A DNA stretch of 64,000 nt from Fusobacterium ulcerans (GTDB taxonomy: Bacteria; Fusobacteriota; Fusobacteriia; Fusobacteriales; Fusobacteriaceae). Numbering within the stretch: the stretch's first letter is position 1; every line of letters starts with the position of its first letter. A model generated the notes under the pieces. The model saw nothing but the letters and a program-made list of their open reading frames with translations, was not told the origin of the DNA and ran no database searches. Positions 28,500 through 36,078 of the stretch are shown here, in pieces. Both the position numbers and the translations under genes were made by a program. Where the stretch lies: positions 1,070,282 to 1,134,281 of the forward strand of contig NZ_CP028105.1 of NCBI RefSeq assembly GCF_003019675.1, read 5' to 3'.

Positions 28500-28721
28500 A
28501 TGTTAGAAAGAAGAAAAAGAGGCCGCCCTTTAGGCAGTGGAGTGAAAAATTACTGTGCTCTTGGGTGCCGTTTTACTGAAAGAGAATATTCATTGATTCA
28601 GGAAAATTTAAAAAAACTGAAAGAAGAATATGGATCAAATAATAAGATAATTTTAAATCTTTTCAAAAGATATGGAAAAACTTTAGAAGAGAAGAACGAT
28701 AAAAATAAGATAAAACTATAA
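28500..28721 (+). CDS. Small basic protein, probable DNA-binding (AT-hook-like plus helical region)
   Basis: 73 residues. N-terminal RRKRGRPLGSG contains the GRP core of an AT-hook. The remainder (CRFTEREYSLIQENLKKLKEEYGSN) has a strand-helix-helix pattern like that of short ribbon-helix-helix regulators, in which a strand with FT is followed by a helix. AAAGGAGGG precedes the ATG. It lies 70 bases after the autotransporter stop and 20 bases before the next gene, so it is probably co-transcribed. It could autoregulate the operon; this is inference from size, charge and location. Confidence 0.5.
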   Translation: MLERRKRGRPLGSGVKNYCALGCRFTEREYSLIQENLKKLKEEYGSNNKIILNLFKRYGKTLEEKNDKNKIKL

Positions 28722-28741
28722 CAACTTGGAGGAAAATACTA

Positions 28742-29173
28742 ATGATAAAATTGACAAAAAAAGAATTGGAAGTTCTAGGAGAAAATAAAGATGCAATAGC
28801 TCAGCTTTTAGTAAGAAAAGCTATTCTTGAAGAAATGGAAAAGAAAGAATATACAGAAGAGGAAAAAAGATATCTTGAAGAAATGAAGCTTAATATGGAA
28901 ATTGAATTTTATCTTAATTCAATAGCGCAAAAAACAGTTCAAATTTATGATTATGAACTTTTAGAAGTGTATAAAAACAATACTGAAGCATTAAAGGATA
29001 AAAATACTGTAGAAGTATATCCACAATTGCAACAGGCTTTGTTTAATCAAAAACTTGGAGAAGAAAAAGTAAAAGTTATAAATGAACTAGTGGAAAAATA
29101 TAAAATAAATGAAGTACTAAAAGAATATGTAAAGATAGAAGAACCTGTTGAAAAAACAGAAATTGAAGAATAA
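28742..29173 (+). CDS. Hypothetical helical acidic protein
   Basis: 143 residues, no signal peptide, rich in Glu and Lys, predicted mostly helical with a coiled-coil feel. No family motif recognised. CTTGGAGG precedes the ATG. As the last gene of the autotransporter operon, followed by a strong terminator, it may be a cytosolic partner of the small DNA-binding-like protein upstream. Function unknown. Confidence 0.55.
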   Translation: MIKLTKKELEVLGENKDAIAQLLVRKAILEEMEKKEYTEEEKRYLEEMKLNMEIEFYLNSIAQKTVQIYDYELLEVYKNNTEALKDKNTVEVYPQLQQALFNQKLGEEKVKVINELVEKYKINEVLKEYVKIEEPVEKTEIEE

Positions 29174-29184
29174 AAAAATATAAC

Positions 29185-29212
29185 AATAGGGAGCTGAATT
29201 TAGCTCCCTATT
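29185..29212. terminator. Bidirectional terminator between convergent genes
   Basis: AATAGGGAGCT and AGCTCCCTATT form a perfect 11-bp stem with a six-base loop. A-rich sequence on the left (29172-29180) and T-rich on the right let it serve both the plus-strand operon and the minus-strand lipoprotein gene. Confidence 0.7.
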
Positions 29213-29246
29213 TAACATTTATATATTCGATTCTTACTTATTTTAA

Positions 29247-29519
29247 TTAATTAGCTGGTACAGTTGGTATTTCTACTCCTGATACTTCTGCAATAGCTTT
29301 TGCCCATTCCTGAGCTTCTTTTATAGCATCTTGATCCCCTTTAGTTGCTTTTTCAGAAAGTTTTTTCATAATCTCTTCATATTCTTTTATAGCTTTTGTA
29401 TCGCTACTCATAACTTTTTTTGATAGAGCAACTTTATCACTGTATGAATAACTGTCTTTTGCACCTCCACAAGCTGCAAGCAGTCCTATCATTAAAGCTC
29501 CTATTACGATTTTTTTCAT
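29247..29519 (-). CDS. Small lipoprotein
   Basis: 90 residues from the ATG at 29519, which has AAGGAGG seven bases upstream; longer in-frame starts lack such a site. Signal peptide with lipobox LLAAC, then a Gly-rich start and a helical mature part of about 70 residues ending PTVPAN. It is expected to be lipid-anchored in the inner or outer membrane. No family is recognised. Between it and the tRNA operon (29520-29730) lie only T-rich sequence and the tRNA terminator. Confidence 0.65.
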   Translation of the reverse strand: MKKIVIGALMIGLLAACGGAKDSYSYSDKVALSKKVMSSDTKAIKEYEEIMKKLSEKATKGDQDAIKEAQEWAKAIAEVSGVEIPTVPAN

Positions 29520-29694
29520 TTTAAAATCCTCCTTAGATATGTTTTGGTTTTTTATGTTAATTAATTTTAACACAAACCTCATTTTACATACAACCAAGCA
29601 GGCTTTTCATTCCAGCAACCAACAATTGCTTTTACATTTTTTTTATATTTTTTACTATTTTTTTACTTTTTTTTATGTTTTTCAAAAATAAAAA

Positions 29695-29716
29695 AAAGAC
29701 ATATTTATATGTCTTT
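29695..29716 (-). terminator. Terminator of the tRNA operon
   Basis: AAAGACATAT and ATATGTCTTT flank a two-base loop; on the minus strand the stem is followed by a run of T (A run on the plus strand at 29686-29694). It lies 15 bases past the last tRNA. Confidence 0.7.
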
Positions 29717-29730
29717 AACTTTTTAATTTA

Positions 29731-29807
29731 TGGCGGGAGTGACGAGGGTCGAACTCGCGACCTCCTGCGTGACAGGCAGGCGCTCTAACCAACTGAGCTA
29801 CACCCCC
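29731..29807 (-). tRNA. tRNA-Asp (GTC)
   Basis: 77 bases with encoded CCA. Anticodon arm CCTGC-CTGTCAC-GCAGG. Acceptor GGGGGTG pairs CACTCCC. Last gene of the operon. Confidence 0.93.
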
Positions 29808-29818
29808 AAAGGTGTATA

Positions 29819-29894
29819 TGGTGGTCACAATAGGACTTGAACCTATGACCCCCTGCTTGTAAGGCAGGTGCTCTCCCAACTGAGCTATGCGACC
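29819..29894 (-). tRNA. tRNA-Val (TAC)
   Basis: 76 bases with encoded CCA. Anticodon arm CCTGC-CTTACAA-GCAGG; T arm has GGTTCAAGTCC. Confidence 0.93.
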
Positions 29895-29911
29895 ATATTA
29901 GAGTTTTAAAA

Positions 29912-29987
29912 TGGTGCCCAGAGGCGGAATCGAACCACCGACACGGGGATTTTCAGTCCCCTGCTCTACCGACTGAGCTATCTGGGC
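29912..29987 (-). tRNA. tRNA-Phe (GAA)
   Basis: 76 bases with encoded CCA. Anticodon arm GGGGA-CTGAAAA-TCCCC; acceptor GCCCAGA. Confidence 0.93.
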
Positions 29988-30002
29988 AAACATTTGAAAT
30001 AC

Positions 30003-30086
30003 TGGCGGAAGGTCAGAGATTCGAACTCTGAAGTCTTACGACGCCGGTTTTCAAGACCGGTTCCTTACCAGTTAGGATAACCTTCC
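30003..30086 (-). tRNA. tRNA-Ser (TGA)
   Basis: 84 bases with encoded CCA and a long variable arm, as expected for Ser. Anticodon arm CCGGT-CTTGAAA-ACCGG. Confidence 0.92.
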
Positions 30087-30090
30087 ATAG

Positions 30091-30165
30091 TGGTACCCCG
30101 TAGGGGAATCGAACCCCTGTTGCCAGAGTGAAAATCTGATGTCCTTACCACTGAACGAACGGGGC
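30091..30165 (-). tRNA. tRNA-Glu (TTC)
   Basis: 75 bases with encoded CCA. Anticodon loop TTTTCAC; acceptor GCCCCGT. Only four bases separate it from tRNA-Ser. Confidence 0.93.
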
Positions 30166-30173
30166 AAAAAAAA

Positions 30174-30250
30174 TGGTGGATCCAGCTGGAGTTGAACCAG
30201 CGACCACTCGGTTATGAGCCGAGTGCTCTAACCAACTGAGCTATGGATCC
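30174..30250 (-). tRNA. tRNA with CAT anticodon, elongator Met or Ile2
   Basis: 77 bases with encoded CCA. Anticodon arm CTCGG-CTCATAA-CCGAG. Acceptor stem is fully paired, so it is not the initiator. By eye I cannot tell elongator Met from the lysidine-modified Ile2. Confidence 0.88.
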
Positions 30251-30266
30251 ACAATTAGTTAAAACA

Positions 30267-30343
<77 letters not shown>

Positions 30344-30348
30344 ATAAA

Positions 30349-30424
30349 TGGTGCGTCATACAGGATTTGAACCTGTGGCAACACGATTAAAAGTCGTGTG
30401 CTCTACCAGCTGAGCTAATGACGC
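30349..30424 (-). tRNA. tRNA-Lys (TTT)
   Basis: 76 bases with encoded CCA. Anticodon arm CACGA-CTTTTAA-TCGTG. Confidence 0.93.
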
Positions 30425-30429
30425 ATCTT

Positions 30430-30505
<76 letters not shown>

Positions 30506-30523
30506 ATATATTATTAAATTGTT

Positions 30524-30600
<77 letters not shown>

Positions 30601-30606
30601 ACATAA

Positions 30607-30694
30607 TGGTGCCTAGAGCCGGAATCGAACCGGCACGGTACTAAGTACCACGGGATTTTAAGTCCCGTGCGTCTACCTGTTCCGCCATCCAGGC
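30607..30694 (-). tRNA. tRNA-Leu (TAA)
   Basis: 88 bases with encoded CCA and long variable arm. Anticodon arm CGGGA-CTTAAAA-TCCCG. First gene of the operon. Confidence 0.93.
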
Positions 30695-30754
30695 AATCTT
30701 CAACTTGTTTTGATAACTCTCACGATTTATCTCTTTCCGTCGAGGACATTTATT

Positions 30755-30783
30755 ATATTATCATAACTAACAAATTATGTCAA
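30755..30783 (-). promoter_or_regulatory. Promoter of the tRNA operon
   Basis: On the minus strand: consensus TTGACA (30778-30783), 17 bases, TAATAT (30755-30760). A GC-containing stretch (CCTCGACGG) follows soon after, as in growth-rate-controlled stable RNA promoters. It serves all eleven tRNAs. Confidence 0.75.
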
Positions 30784-30816
30784 TAACTTTTTTTATTTTT
30801 TTCAAAAAAATTTTTT

Positions 30817-31110
30817 TTACTCTACAATTATTCCTAAATCTCTTAATATCAATGTTTTAAAACCCTTGATTTCATTGAGTTCTCGCTCTTTTTGATCCTT
30901 TGTCATCTTTTTTATATAATATTCAATTTTGGATGCTTCACTTCTTCCATTACATTTAAAGATTATTTCTATTTTTAAAACTCCTTTGGATTTTGTATAT
31001 TTTGCTCCTGTTCCTTGTTTATGTTCTTTATATCTTCTTTCTACATCTGTAGTTATTCCTGTGTAAAGAGAATTATCTTTGCATCTTATAATATATACAT
31101 AGTAGTCCAT
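30817..31110 (-). CDS. GIY-YIG nuclease-fold protein, YhbQ/UPF0213 type
   Basis: 97 residues, close to the usual size of these stand-alone domains. It begins YYVYIIRCKDNSLYTGITTD, with the GIY-YIG core represented by YVY and YTG, followed by the conserved Arg in DVERRYKEH and the Glu in RSEASKIEYYIK. Such proteins act on nucleic acids, but the role of this small family is poorly defined. The start follows GGAAAAGGA. It ends just upstream of the tRNA promoter. Confidence 0.85.
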   Translation of the reverse strand: MDYYVYIIRCKDNSLYTGITTDVERRYKEHKQGTGAKYTKSKGVLKIEIIFKCNGRSEASKIEYYIKKMTKDQKERELNEIKGFKTLILRDLGIIVE

Positions 31111-31263
31111 TCCTTTTCCACCTTCTTAAAATATAGCTTATCTTTATTATATTCTAAAATCAAAAAAAATTTGAGTATTTTTTATTTAAGTATAATTTTT
31201 TTGTTCAATAATGTATTAAATCCAAAAATATATCGCTATATATAATTTAAATATAATGTATAA

Positions 31264-31304
31264 TTGACTTTTATCTTAAAAAATAATAATATCTAATTAG
31301 ATAT
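31264..31304 (+). promoter_or_regulatory. Promoter and leader palindrome of the DUF1576 gene
   Basis: TTGACT (31264-31269), 17 bases, TAATAT (31287-31292). The -10 runs into the palindrome ATATCTAATTAGATAT (31289-31304), followed by eight T. This could be an operator or an AT-only attenuator. The rest of the 31111-31325 gap is AT-rich without features. Confidence 0.5.
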
Positions 31305-31325
31305 TTTTTTATAAAGGAGGGAAGT

Positions 31326-32666
31326 GTGGATAATTTTAATAGAAAAAGAATGAGAAAAATAAAAATTTTATCAGGTATTCTAATAGGATTTATTGCTATA
31401 TGCTTTATTGGATATGTTATTCATGAAAGAGAAAATGTTTTTACAGGAATTTTAAAGATCATTACTTCTCCATCCGTTCTTATCACGGACTTCCTAGTAA
31501 TAGGAGGAATTGGAGCTTCATTTGTGAATGCCTTTCTAATATTTCTATTTAATTTCACTATCATTAAAATTTTGAAAATTGAAATAAATGGATTGATAAT
31601 GGCTTCCTTTTTTACTGTTTTTGGATTTTCATTTTTTGGTAAAAATATCTTGAATATATTACCTTTCTATCTTGGAGGAATTCTTTACAGCCTTTATGAA
31701 CATGTAGATTTTAAAGAAATATTTATTACTATATCTTTTGCCAGTGCTCTTGCTCCATTTGTAAGTGAAGTTGCATTCAGAGTAGACACTACTGACACAT
31801 CATACCTCAATGCCATAGCCTTAGGAATATTAATAGGATTTATTGTTACTCCTCTTGCTAAAAAAATGGCTTCTTTTCATGAAGGATTCAACTTATATAA
31901 TCTGGGATTTACTGGTGGTATACTTGGAGCTGTAATTACTTCCATTCTGAAGCTGTATAAATTCCAAATAACCCCGCAGAGAATAATTTCAGTAGAATAT
32001 GACCTTGCCCTTAAACTAATCTGTTCTGGGGTATTTCTGAGCCTTATAATCATAGGCTACTTTATTAACGGAAGTTCATTTACAGGTTATAAAAAACTTT
32101 TAGAAGATACAGGATTAAAAGCAGACTATATTGAGCGTTACGGTTTTGGTCTTACATATATCAACATGGGAATAATGGGATTTGTAGCAATGGGATTTGT
32201 TGTTTTGCTTGGCGAAACTTTCAACGGACCTCTTTTAGCTGGTATTCTTACTATAGTAGGATTCTCTGCCTATGGTAAACATTTTGTCAACACTATACCT
32301 ATTTTGCTTGGGGTATATCTTGCAAAATTTGGAAGCAGTACTGATACATTTACTGTTGCACTTTCTGGTCTTTTTGGTACATCTCTTGCTCCTATATCAG
32401 GAGTATATGGAACTTTCTGGGGAATAGTTGCTGGGTGGCTTCACCTTGCTGTAGTACAAAGTATAGGAACTGTTCATGGAGGACTTAATCTGTATAATAA
32501 TGGATTCTCTGCTGGTATAGTTGCTGGATTCCTTCTTCCTGTAATGGATATGATCAAAAATCATAAAGACAAAGAAAGATTAAAATATCTAAAAAGAAAA
32601 AAACAACTTTATGAAGCAATTAATTTAGAAAGAAAAAAGTTTGAAGAATTTAATGAAGAAGAATAA
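31326..32666 (+). CDS. DUF1576-type integral membrane protein
   Basis: 446 residues with about 12 hydrophobic segments. The chain looks internally duplicated: ...NGLIMASFFTVFGFSFFGKNILNILPFYLGGILYS... in the first half is echoed by GPLLAGILTIVGFSAYGKHFVNTIPILLGVYLAKF in the second, and FHEGFNLYNLGFTGGILG by HGGLNLYNNGFSAGIVAG. This matches my memory of DUF1576 membrane proteins; function unknown, transport is likely. Start is GTG with AGGAGG five bases upstream. The Nudix gene follows without a terminator. Confidence 0.7.
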   Translation: MDNFNRKRMRKIKILSGILIGFIAICFIGYVIHERENVFTGILKIITSPSVLITDFLVIGGIGASFVNAFLIFLFNFTIIKILKIEINGLIMASFFTVFGFSFFGKNILNILPFYLGGILYSLYEHVDFKEIFITISFASALAPFVSEVAFRVDTTDTSYLNAIALGILIGFIVTPLAKKMASFHEGFNLYNLGFTGGILGAVITSILKLYKFQITPQRIISVEYDLALKLICSGVFLSLIIIGYFINGSSFTGYKKLLEDTGLKADYIERYGFGLTYINMGIMGFVAMGFVVLLGETFNGPLLAGILTIVGFSAYGKHFVNTIPILLGVYLAKFGSSTDTFTVALSGLFGTSLAPISGVYGTFWGIVAGWLHLAVVQSIGTVHGGLNLYNNGFSAGIVAGFLLPVMDMIKNHKDKERLKYLKRKKQLYEAINLERKKFEEFNEEE

Positions 32667-32703
32667 AAAAAATTTACAGCCAAAACTTAAAGAAAGGGAT
32701 AAA

Positions 32704-33222
32704 ATGAAATTAGAAAAATTGGAGGATTTAAAATTTCTTAAAGTCGCTATTGAAAAACATCCAACTACTGGAATACAATTAGAATACTTAGATAAACCTA
32801 ATGCTATTGCTGCTTTGGTATTAAATGCAGCTGGAGACAAAGCTCTTCTTGTTAAGCAGTACAGACCAGGATTTCAAGGCTATATGTATGAAATCCCTGC
32901 TGGAATAATGGAAGAAGGGGAAGATCCTGTGTACACTCTTGAAAGAGAGATAGAAGAGGAAACTGGATATTTAAAAAATGATTACAATATTATTTACAAC
33001 CCTAAAAAACCTTTGATACTTTCTCCAGGATACACAAGTGAGTCTTTATATATTTACATCATACAGTTAAAAAATGACTCTATCGTTCCACAAAACTTGA
33101 AATTAGACATTGGAGAAGACTTAGTGGATACATGGTTCCCTTTAAGTGAAATTGAAGAGATTACAGCAGATTTTAAAACCATATTCACTCTCCATCTTTA
33201 CAAAAATATTAAAAATTCATAG
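32704..33222 (+). CDS. Nudix hydrolase, ADP-ribose pyrophosphatase type
   Basis: About 172 residues from the ATG at 32704 (AAAGG upstream); a longer frame from 32641 overlaps the end of the DUF1576 gene. The Nudix box is visible as GIMEEGEDPVYTLEREIEEETGY, matching Gx5Ex7REUxEExGU. KQYRPGFQGYMYEIPAG before the box and the SPGYTSE stretch after it are features of ADP-ribose/NDP-sugar pyrophosphatases of the NudF type. It would hydrolyse ADP-ribose to AMP and ribose 5-phosphate in the cytoplasm. Confidence 0.85.
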   Translation: MKLEKLEDLKFLKVAIEKHPTTGIQLEYLDKPNAIAALVLNAAGDKALLVKQYRPGFQGYMYEIPAGIMEEGEDPVYTLEREIEEETGYLKNDYNIIYNPKKPLILSPGYTSESLYIYIIQLKNDSIVPQNLKLDIGEDLVDTWFPLSEIEEITADFKTIFTLHLYKNIKNS

Positions 33223-33228
33223 TAACAA

Positions 33229-33283
33229 AAAAGGTGCCCTTTGAGCTGGATTAAATTAATCTTTGCTTAAAAGGTCACCTTTT
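33229..33283. terminator. Bidirectional terminator between Nudix gene and ABC exporter
   Basis: AAAAGGTGCCCTTT pairs with AAAGGTCACCTTTT except at one position, with GAGC/GCTT further in. A run on the left and T run on the right suit both converging genes. Confidence 0.65.
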
Positions 33284-33285
33284 AT

Positions 33286-34992
33286 TTATAAATTAGCCAT
33301 ATTATGAAGCCTGTGATAAAAACCTTTATTTTCTAAAAGTTCCTTATGTGTTCCTCTCTCCTCTATTCCATTATCTGTAAGAACTATTATCTCATCAGCA
33401 TTTTGAATAGTTGAAAGTCTATGAGCAACTACTATTGTGGTTCTTCCTTTACATAACTCTTCAAGAGATTTCTGAATAAGTCTCTCTGTAATATTATCAA
33501 GTGCAGAAGTTGCTTCATCAAGTATTAATATCGGCGGATTTTTAAGGAATATTCTGGCAATTGCTATTCTTTGTTTTTGCCCTCCAGAAAGTTTTACCCC
33601 TCTCTCTCCAACATAAGTATTATAGCCATCTGGCATTTCCATTATCAAATCATGAATATTTGCTTTTTTAGCAGCAATCATCACTTCATCATCTGATGCC
33701 TCACTATTTCCAACTAAAATATTTTCTTTTATTGTCCCTGTAAACAGGAATACATCCTGTTGTACTATTCCTATATTTTTTCTTAGAGATTCCAGTTTTA
33801 CATCATAAATACTTTTTCCATCTATTTTGATATCTCCATCATCAATGGTATAAAATCTTGGAATAAGATTACACAATGTTGTTTTTCCTCCACCAGAAGG
33901 TCCTACAAGTGCAAGCATTTTTCCTTTTGGTATTTTCAATGAAATATTTTTTAGAACTTCTTTATCCTCATGCTTAAATGAAACATTTTGGAAGTCTATT
34001 TCTCCTTCTACTTTTCCTATTTCACTTGCATTAGCTCTATCATTCTCTTCCTCTTCAGAAATAATATCCAAAAATCTTTTAAAGCCACTCATTCCATTTT
34101 GATATTGCTCTACGAAAGCTATCAATCTTTTTATTGGCTGAGTAAATATTTTTATATAAAGAAGATAAGCAAGAAAATCTCCTATGTTGATTTTCCCCAT
34201 ATATGCAAATATTCCTCCAAAAATAAGAACAGCGTAGTCTAGAAGGTCAGTAAGAAATCCTACCCCTGCTCCATATTCCGCCATTATCTTATATGATTTG
34301 CTTCTTGCATCTACAAATCTTTGATTGTCTTCCTCAAATCTTTCTCTTTCATTTTCATTAATAACAAAAGCTTTTGATACTCTTATTCCTGAAATACTAT
34401 TTTGCAGTCTGGCATTAATATCTCCCGTTTTTTCTCTTGTCTTTACAAATGCAGCCAACATTCTTTTTCTTTGGAACAAGCTGTAGATTATAATAAGTGG
34501 CAGAAGACAGAATATTATAATTGTTAGCCCTACATTTATTCTAATCAGTACTAAGAATGATCCCATGATCATAAAGAAAGATATAAACAGATCCTCAGGT
34601 CCATGATGTGCAAGCTCAGATATATCCTGCAAATCATTTACTATTCTTGACATTATACTTCCTGTTTGAGTATTGTCAAAATATCTGATAGGAAGATTTT
34701 GAAGGTGGCTGTACACATCTCTTCTCATATCTGCCTGCATTCCTACACCTACAAGATGCCCCCAATACTGCATAAAATATGCACAGAACATCTTTATGAT
34801 ATATATTACCAGCAATACCCCTGCAAATACTCCAATGGCTCTAAATTCCCTGTTAGGAATTGTATGATTGGCTATTTCTCTAGTTATCATTGGGTATACC
34901 AGATCACATAATGCTGAAATGGTTGCCACAAGCAAGTCTAGAAAAAACATTTTTTTATACGGTTTATAGTAACTTACAAATTTTTTAAACAT
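33286..34992 (-). CDS. ABC exporter half-transporter (MsbA/multidrug-like)
   Basis: 568 residues: six transmembrane helices (about 20-300) followed by one ATPase domain. Walker A GPSGGGKTT (about 363-371), Q loop, signature LSGGQKQR, Walker B ILILDEATSALD and switch His in VVAHRLST. A half-transporter that works as a homodimer, or with an unlinked partner. Substrate cannot be read from sequence; lipids, peptides and drugs are all handled by this family. It is separated from era by about 190 bases with a large inverted repeat and likely has its own promoter near 35000-35060. Confidence 0.85.
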   Translation of the reverse strand: MFKKFVSYYKPYKKMFFLDLLVATISALCDLVYPMITREIANHTIPNREFRAIGVFAGVLLVIYIIKMFCAYFMQYWGHLVGVGMQADMRRDVYSHLQNLPIRYFDNTQTGSIMSRIVNDLQDISELAHHGPEDLFISFFMIMGSFLVLIRINVGLTIIIFCLLPLIIIYSLFQRKRMLAAFVKTREKTGDINARLQNSISGIRVSKAFVINENERERFEEDNQRFVDARSKSYKIMAEYGAGVGFLTDLLDYAVLIFGGIFAYMGKINIGDFLAYLLYIKIFTQPIKRLIAFVEQYQNGMSGFKRFLDIISEEEENDRANASEIGKVEGEIDFQNVSFKHEDKEVLKNISLKIPKGKMLALVGPSGGGKTTLCNLIPRFYTIDDGDIKIDGKSIYDVKLESLRKNIGIVQQDVFLFTGTIKENILVGNSEASDDEVMIAAKKANIHDLIMEMPDGYNTYVGERGVKLSGGQKQRIAIARIFLKNPPILILDEATSALDNITERLIQKSLEELCKGRTTIVVAHRLSTIQNADEIIVLTDNGIEERGTHKELLENKGFYHRLHNMANL

Positions 34993-35081
34993 TTCTTCCC
35001 CCTTGATTATTCTTGATTAATAAGTAGTATTATATCATATAATTCATATTATTTGGATGAGAAAAATTATCTCTATAATTA

Positions 35082-35170
35082 AAAATAAGTTTTAGAACTT
35101 TTTCAATAGAATTATTTGTTCCACCAACTGTACAAATTCTTCTAATTTCCAAAATTCTAAAACTTATTTT
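35082..35170. repeat. 89-bp element with perfect 16-bp inverted ends
   Basis: AAAATAAGTTTTAGAA (35082-35097) and TTCTAAAACTTATTTT (35155-35170) are perfect inverted copies around 57 bases; AGAATT-TTTGT and ACAAATTCT inside can form an inner hairpin. It sits between era and the ABC exporter. It may be a large terminator structure after era or a small palindromic repeat element. Confidence 0.6.
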
Positions 35171-35181
35171 ATATTTTTAAA

Positions 35182-36075
35182 TTATTTTTCATCTACATAT
35201 CCTAATTCTTTTAAGAATGGTTTTTTCTTTCTCCAATCATCTTTTACTTTTACCCAAAGTGTTAGATAGATAGGCTCACCTAGAAGTGTCTCTATATCCT
35301 TTCTAGCTTCTGTTCCTATTTCTTTTAACAACTTTCCATTTTTTCCTATGATGATACCTTTCTGTGAATCTCTCTCCACATAGATATTTACATCAAATTT
35401 ATCTCTTCCCTTTTCTCTTTTAGCTACATCTAATATTTCAATAGCTACTGAATGAGGTATTTCATCTCTTGTTTTAAGAAGTATTTTTTCTCTCACTATT
35501 TCAGTTATTATCTTATAAACAGACATATCTGTATACATGTCATCAGGATAGTATTTTATTCCTTCTTCCATAAATGGTTCAATAGCTTCTAATAATCTAG
35601 GGAGCCCAAAAGCATACTGCCCAGATATTTCTACTATTCCATCAAATTCTCCAAGTTTTTCTTTTACTTCCTCTCTTTTAGCAGCAAGCTGTTCATCAGA
35701 AAGTTTATCTATTTTATTTATTACTAAAATTCTTGGAGTTTTTTTTGCTTCCATTACTCTTTCCATAACAAATTGATCCCCAGTGCTTATTTCTTGTGAT
35801 CCATCCAAAAGAAAAAGTATAACATCAACATCTTTCAACACTCTGATAGCACTATTTGTCATATACTCACCTAAAAGATGTTTTGCTTTATGTATTCCAG
35901 GAGTATCTATGAAGATGTACTGATTGTTATTCAAATTTAGTATCCCTTTTATGTTATCCCTTGTTGTTCCTGCTTTATCTGAAACTATTGCTACTTTTTC
36001 AGATACAAGTTTATTTATCAATGTAGATTTCCCAACATTGGGTCTTCCTACAACTGCTATAAATCCTGCTTTCAT
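35182..36075 (-). CDS. era: GTPase Era
   Basis: 297 residues, the standard length. G1 GRPNVGKST at the N-terminus, TT in the G2 region, G3 DTPG, G4 NKID, then the KH domain with GKNGKLLKEIG near residue 240. Era binds 16S rRNA in assembling small subunits. It is the last gene of the ftsX-envC-nadK-recN cluster; the previous stop is 3 bases upstream. Confidence 0.95.
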   Translation of the reverse strand: MKAGFIAVVGRPNVGKSTLINKLVSEKVAIVSDKAGTTRDNIKGILNLNNNQYIFIDTPGIHKAKHLLGEYMTNSAIRVLKDVDVILFLLDGSQEISTGDQFVMERVMEAKKTPRILVINKIDKLSDEQLAAKREEVKEKLGEFDGIVEISGQYAFGLPRLLEAIEPFMEEGIKYYPDDMYTDMSVYKIITEIVREKILLKTRDEIPHSVAIEILDVAKREKGRDKFDVNIYVERDSQKGIIIGKNGKLLKEIGTEARKDIETLLGEPIYLTLWVKVKDDWRKKKPFLKELGYVDEK

Positions 36076-36078
36076 TTA

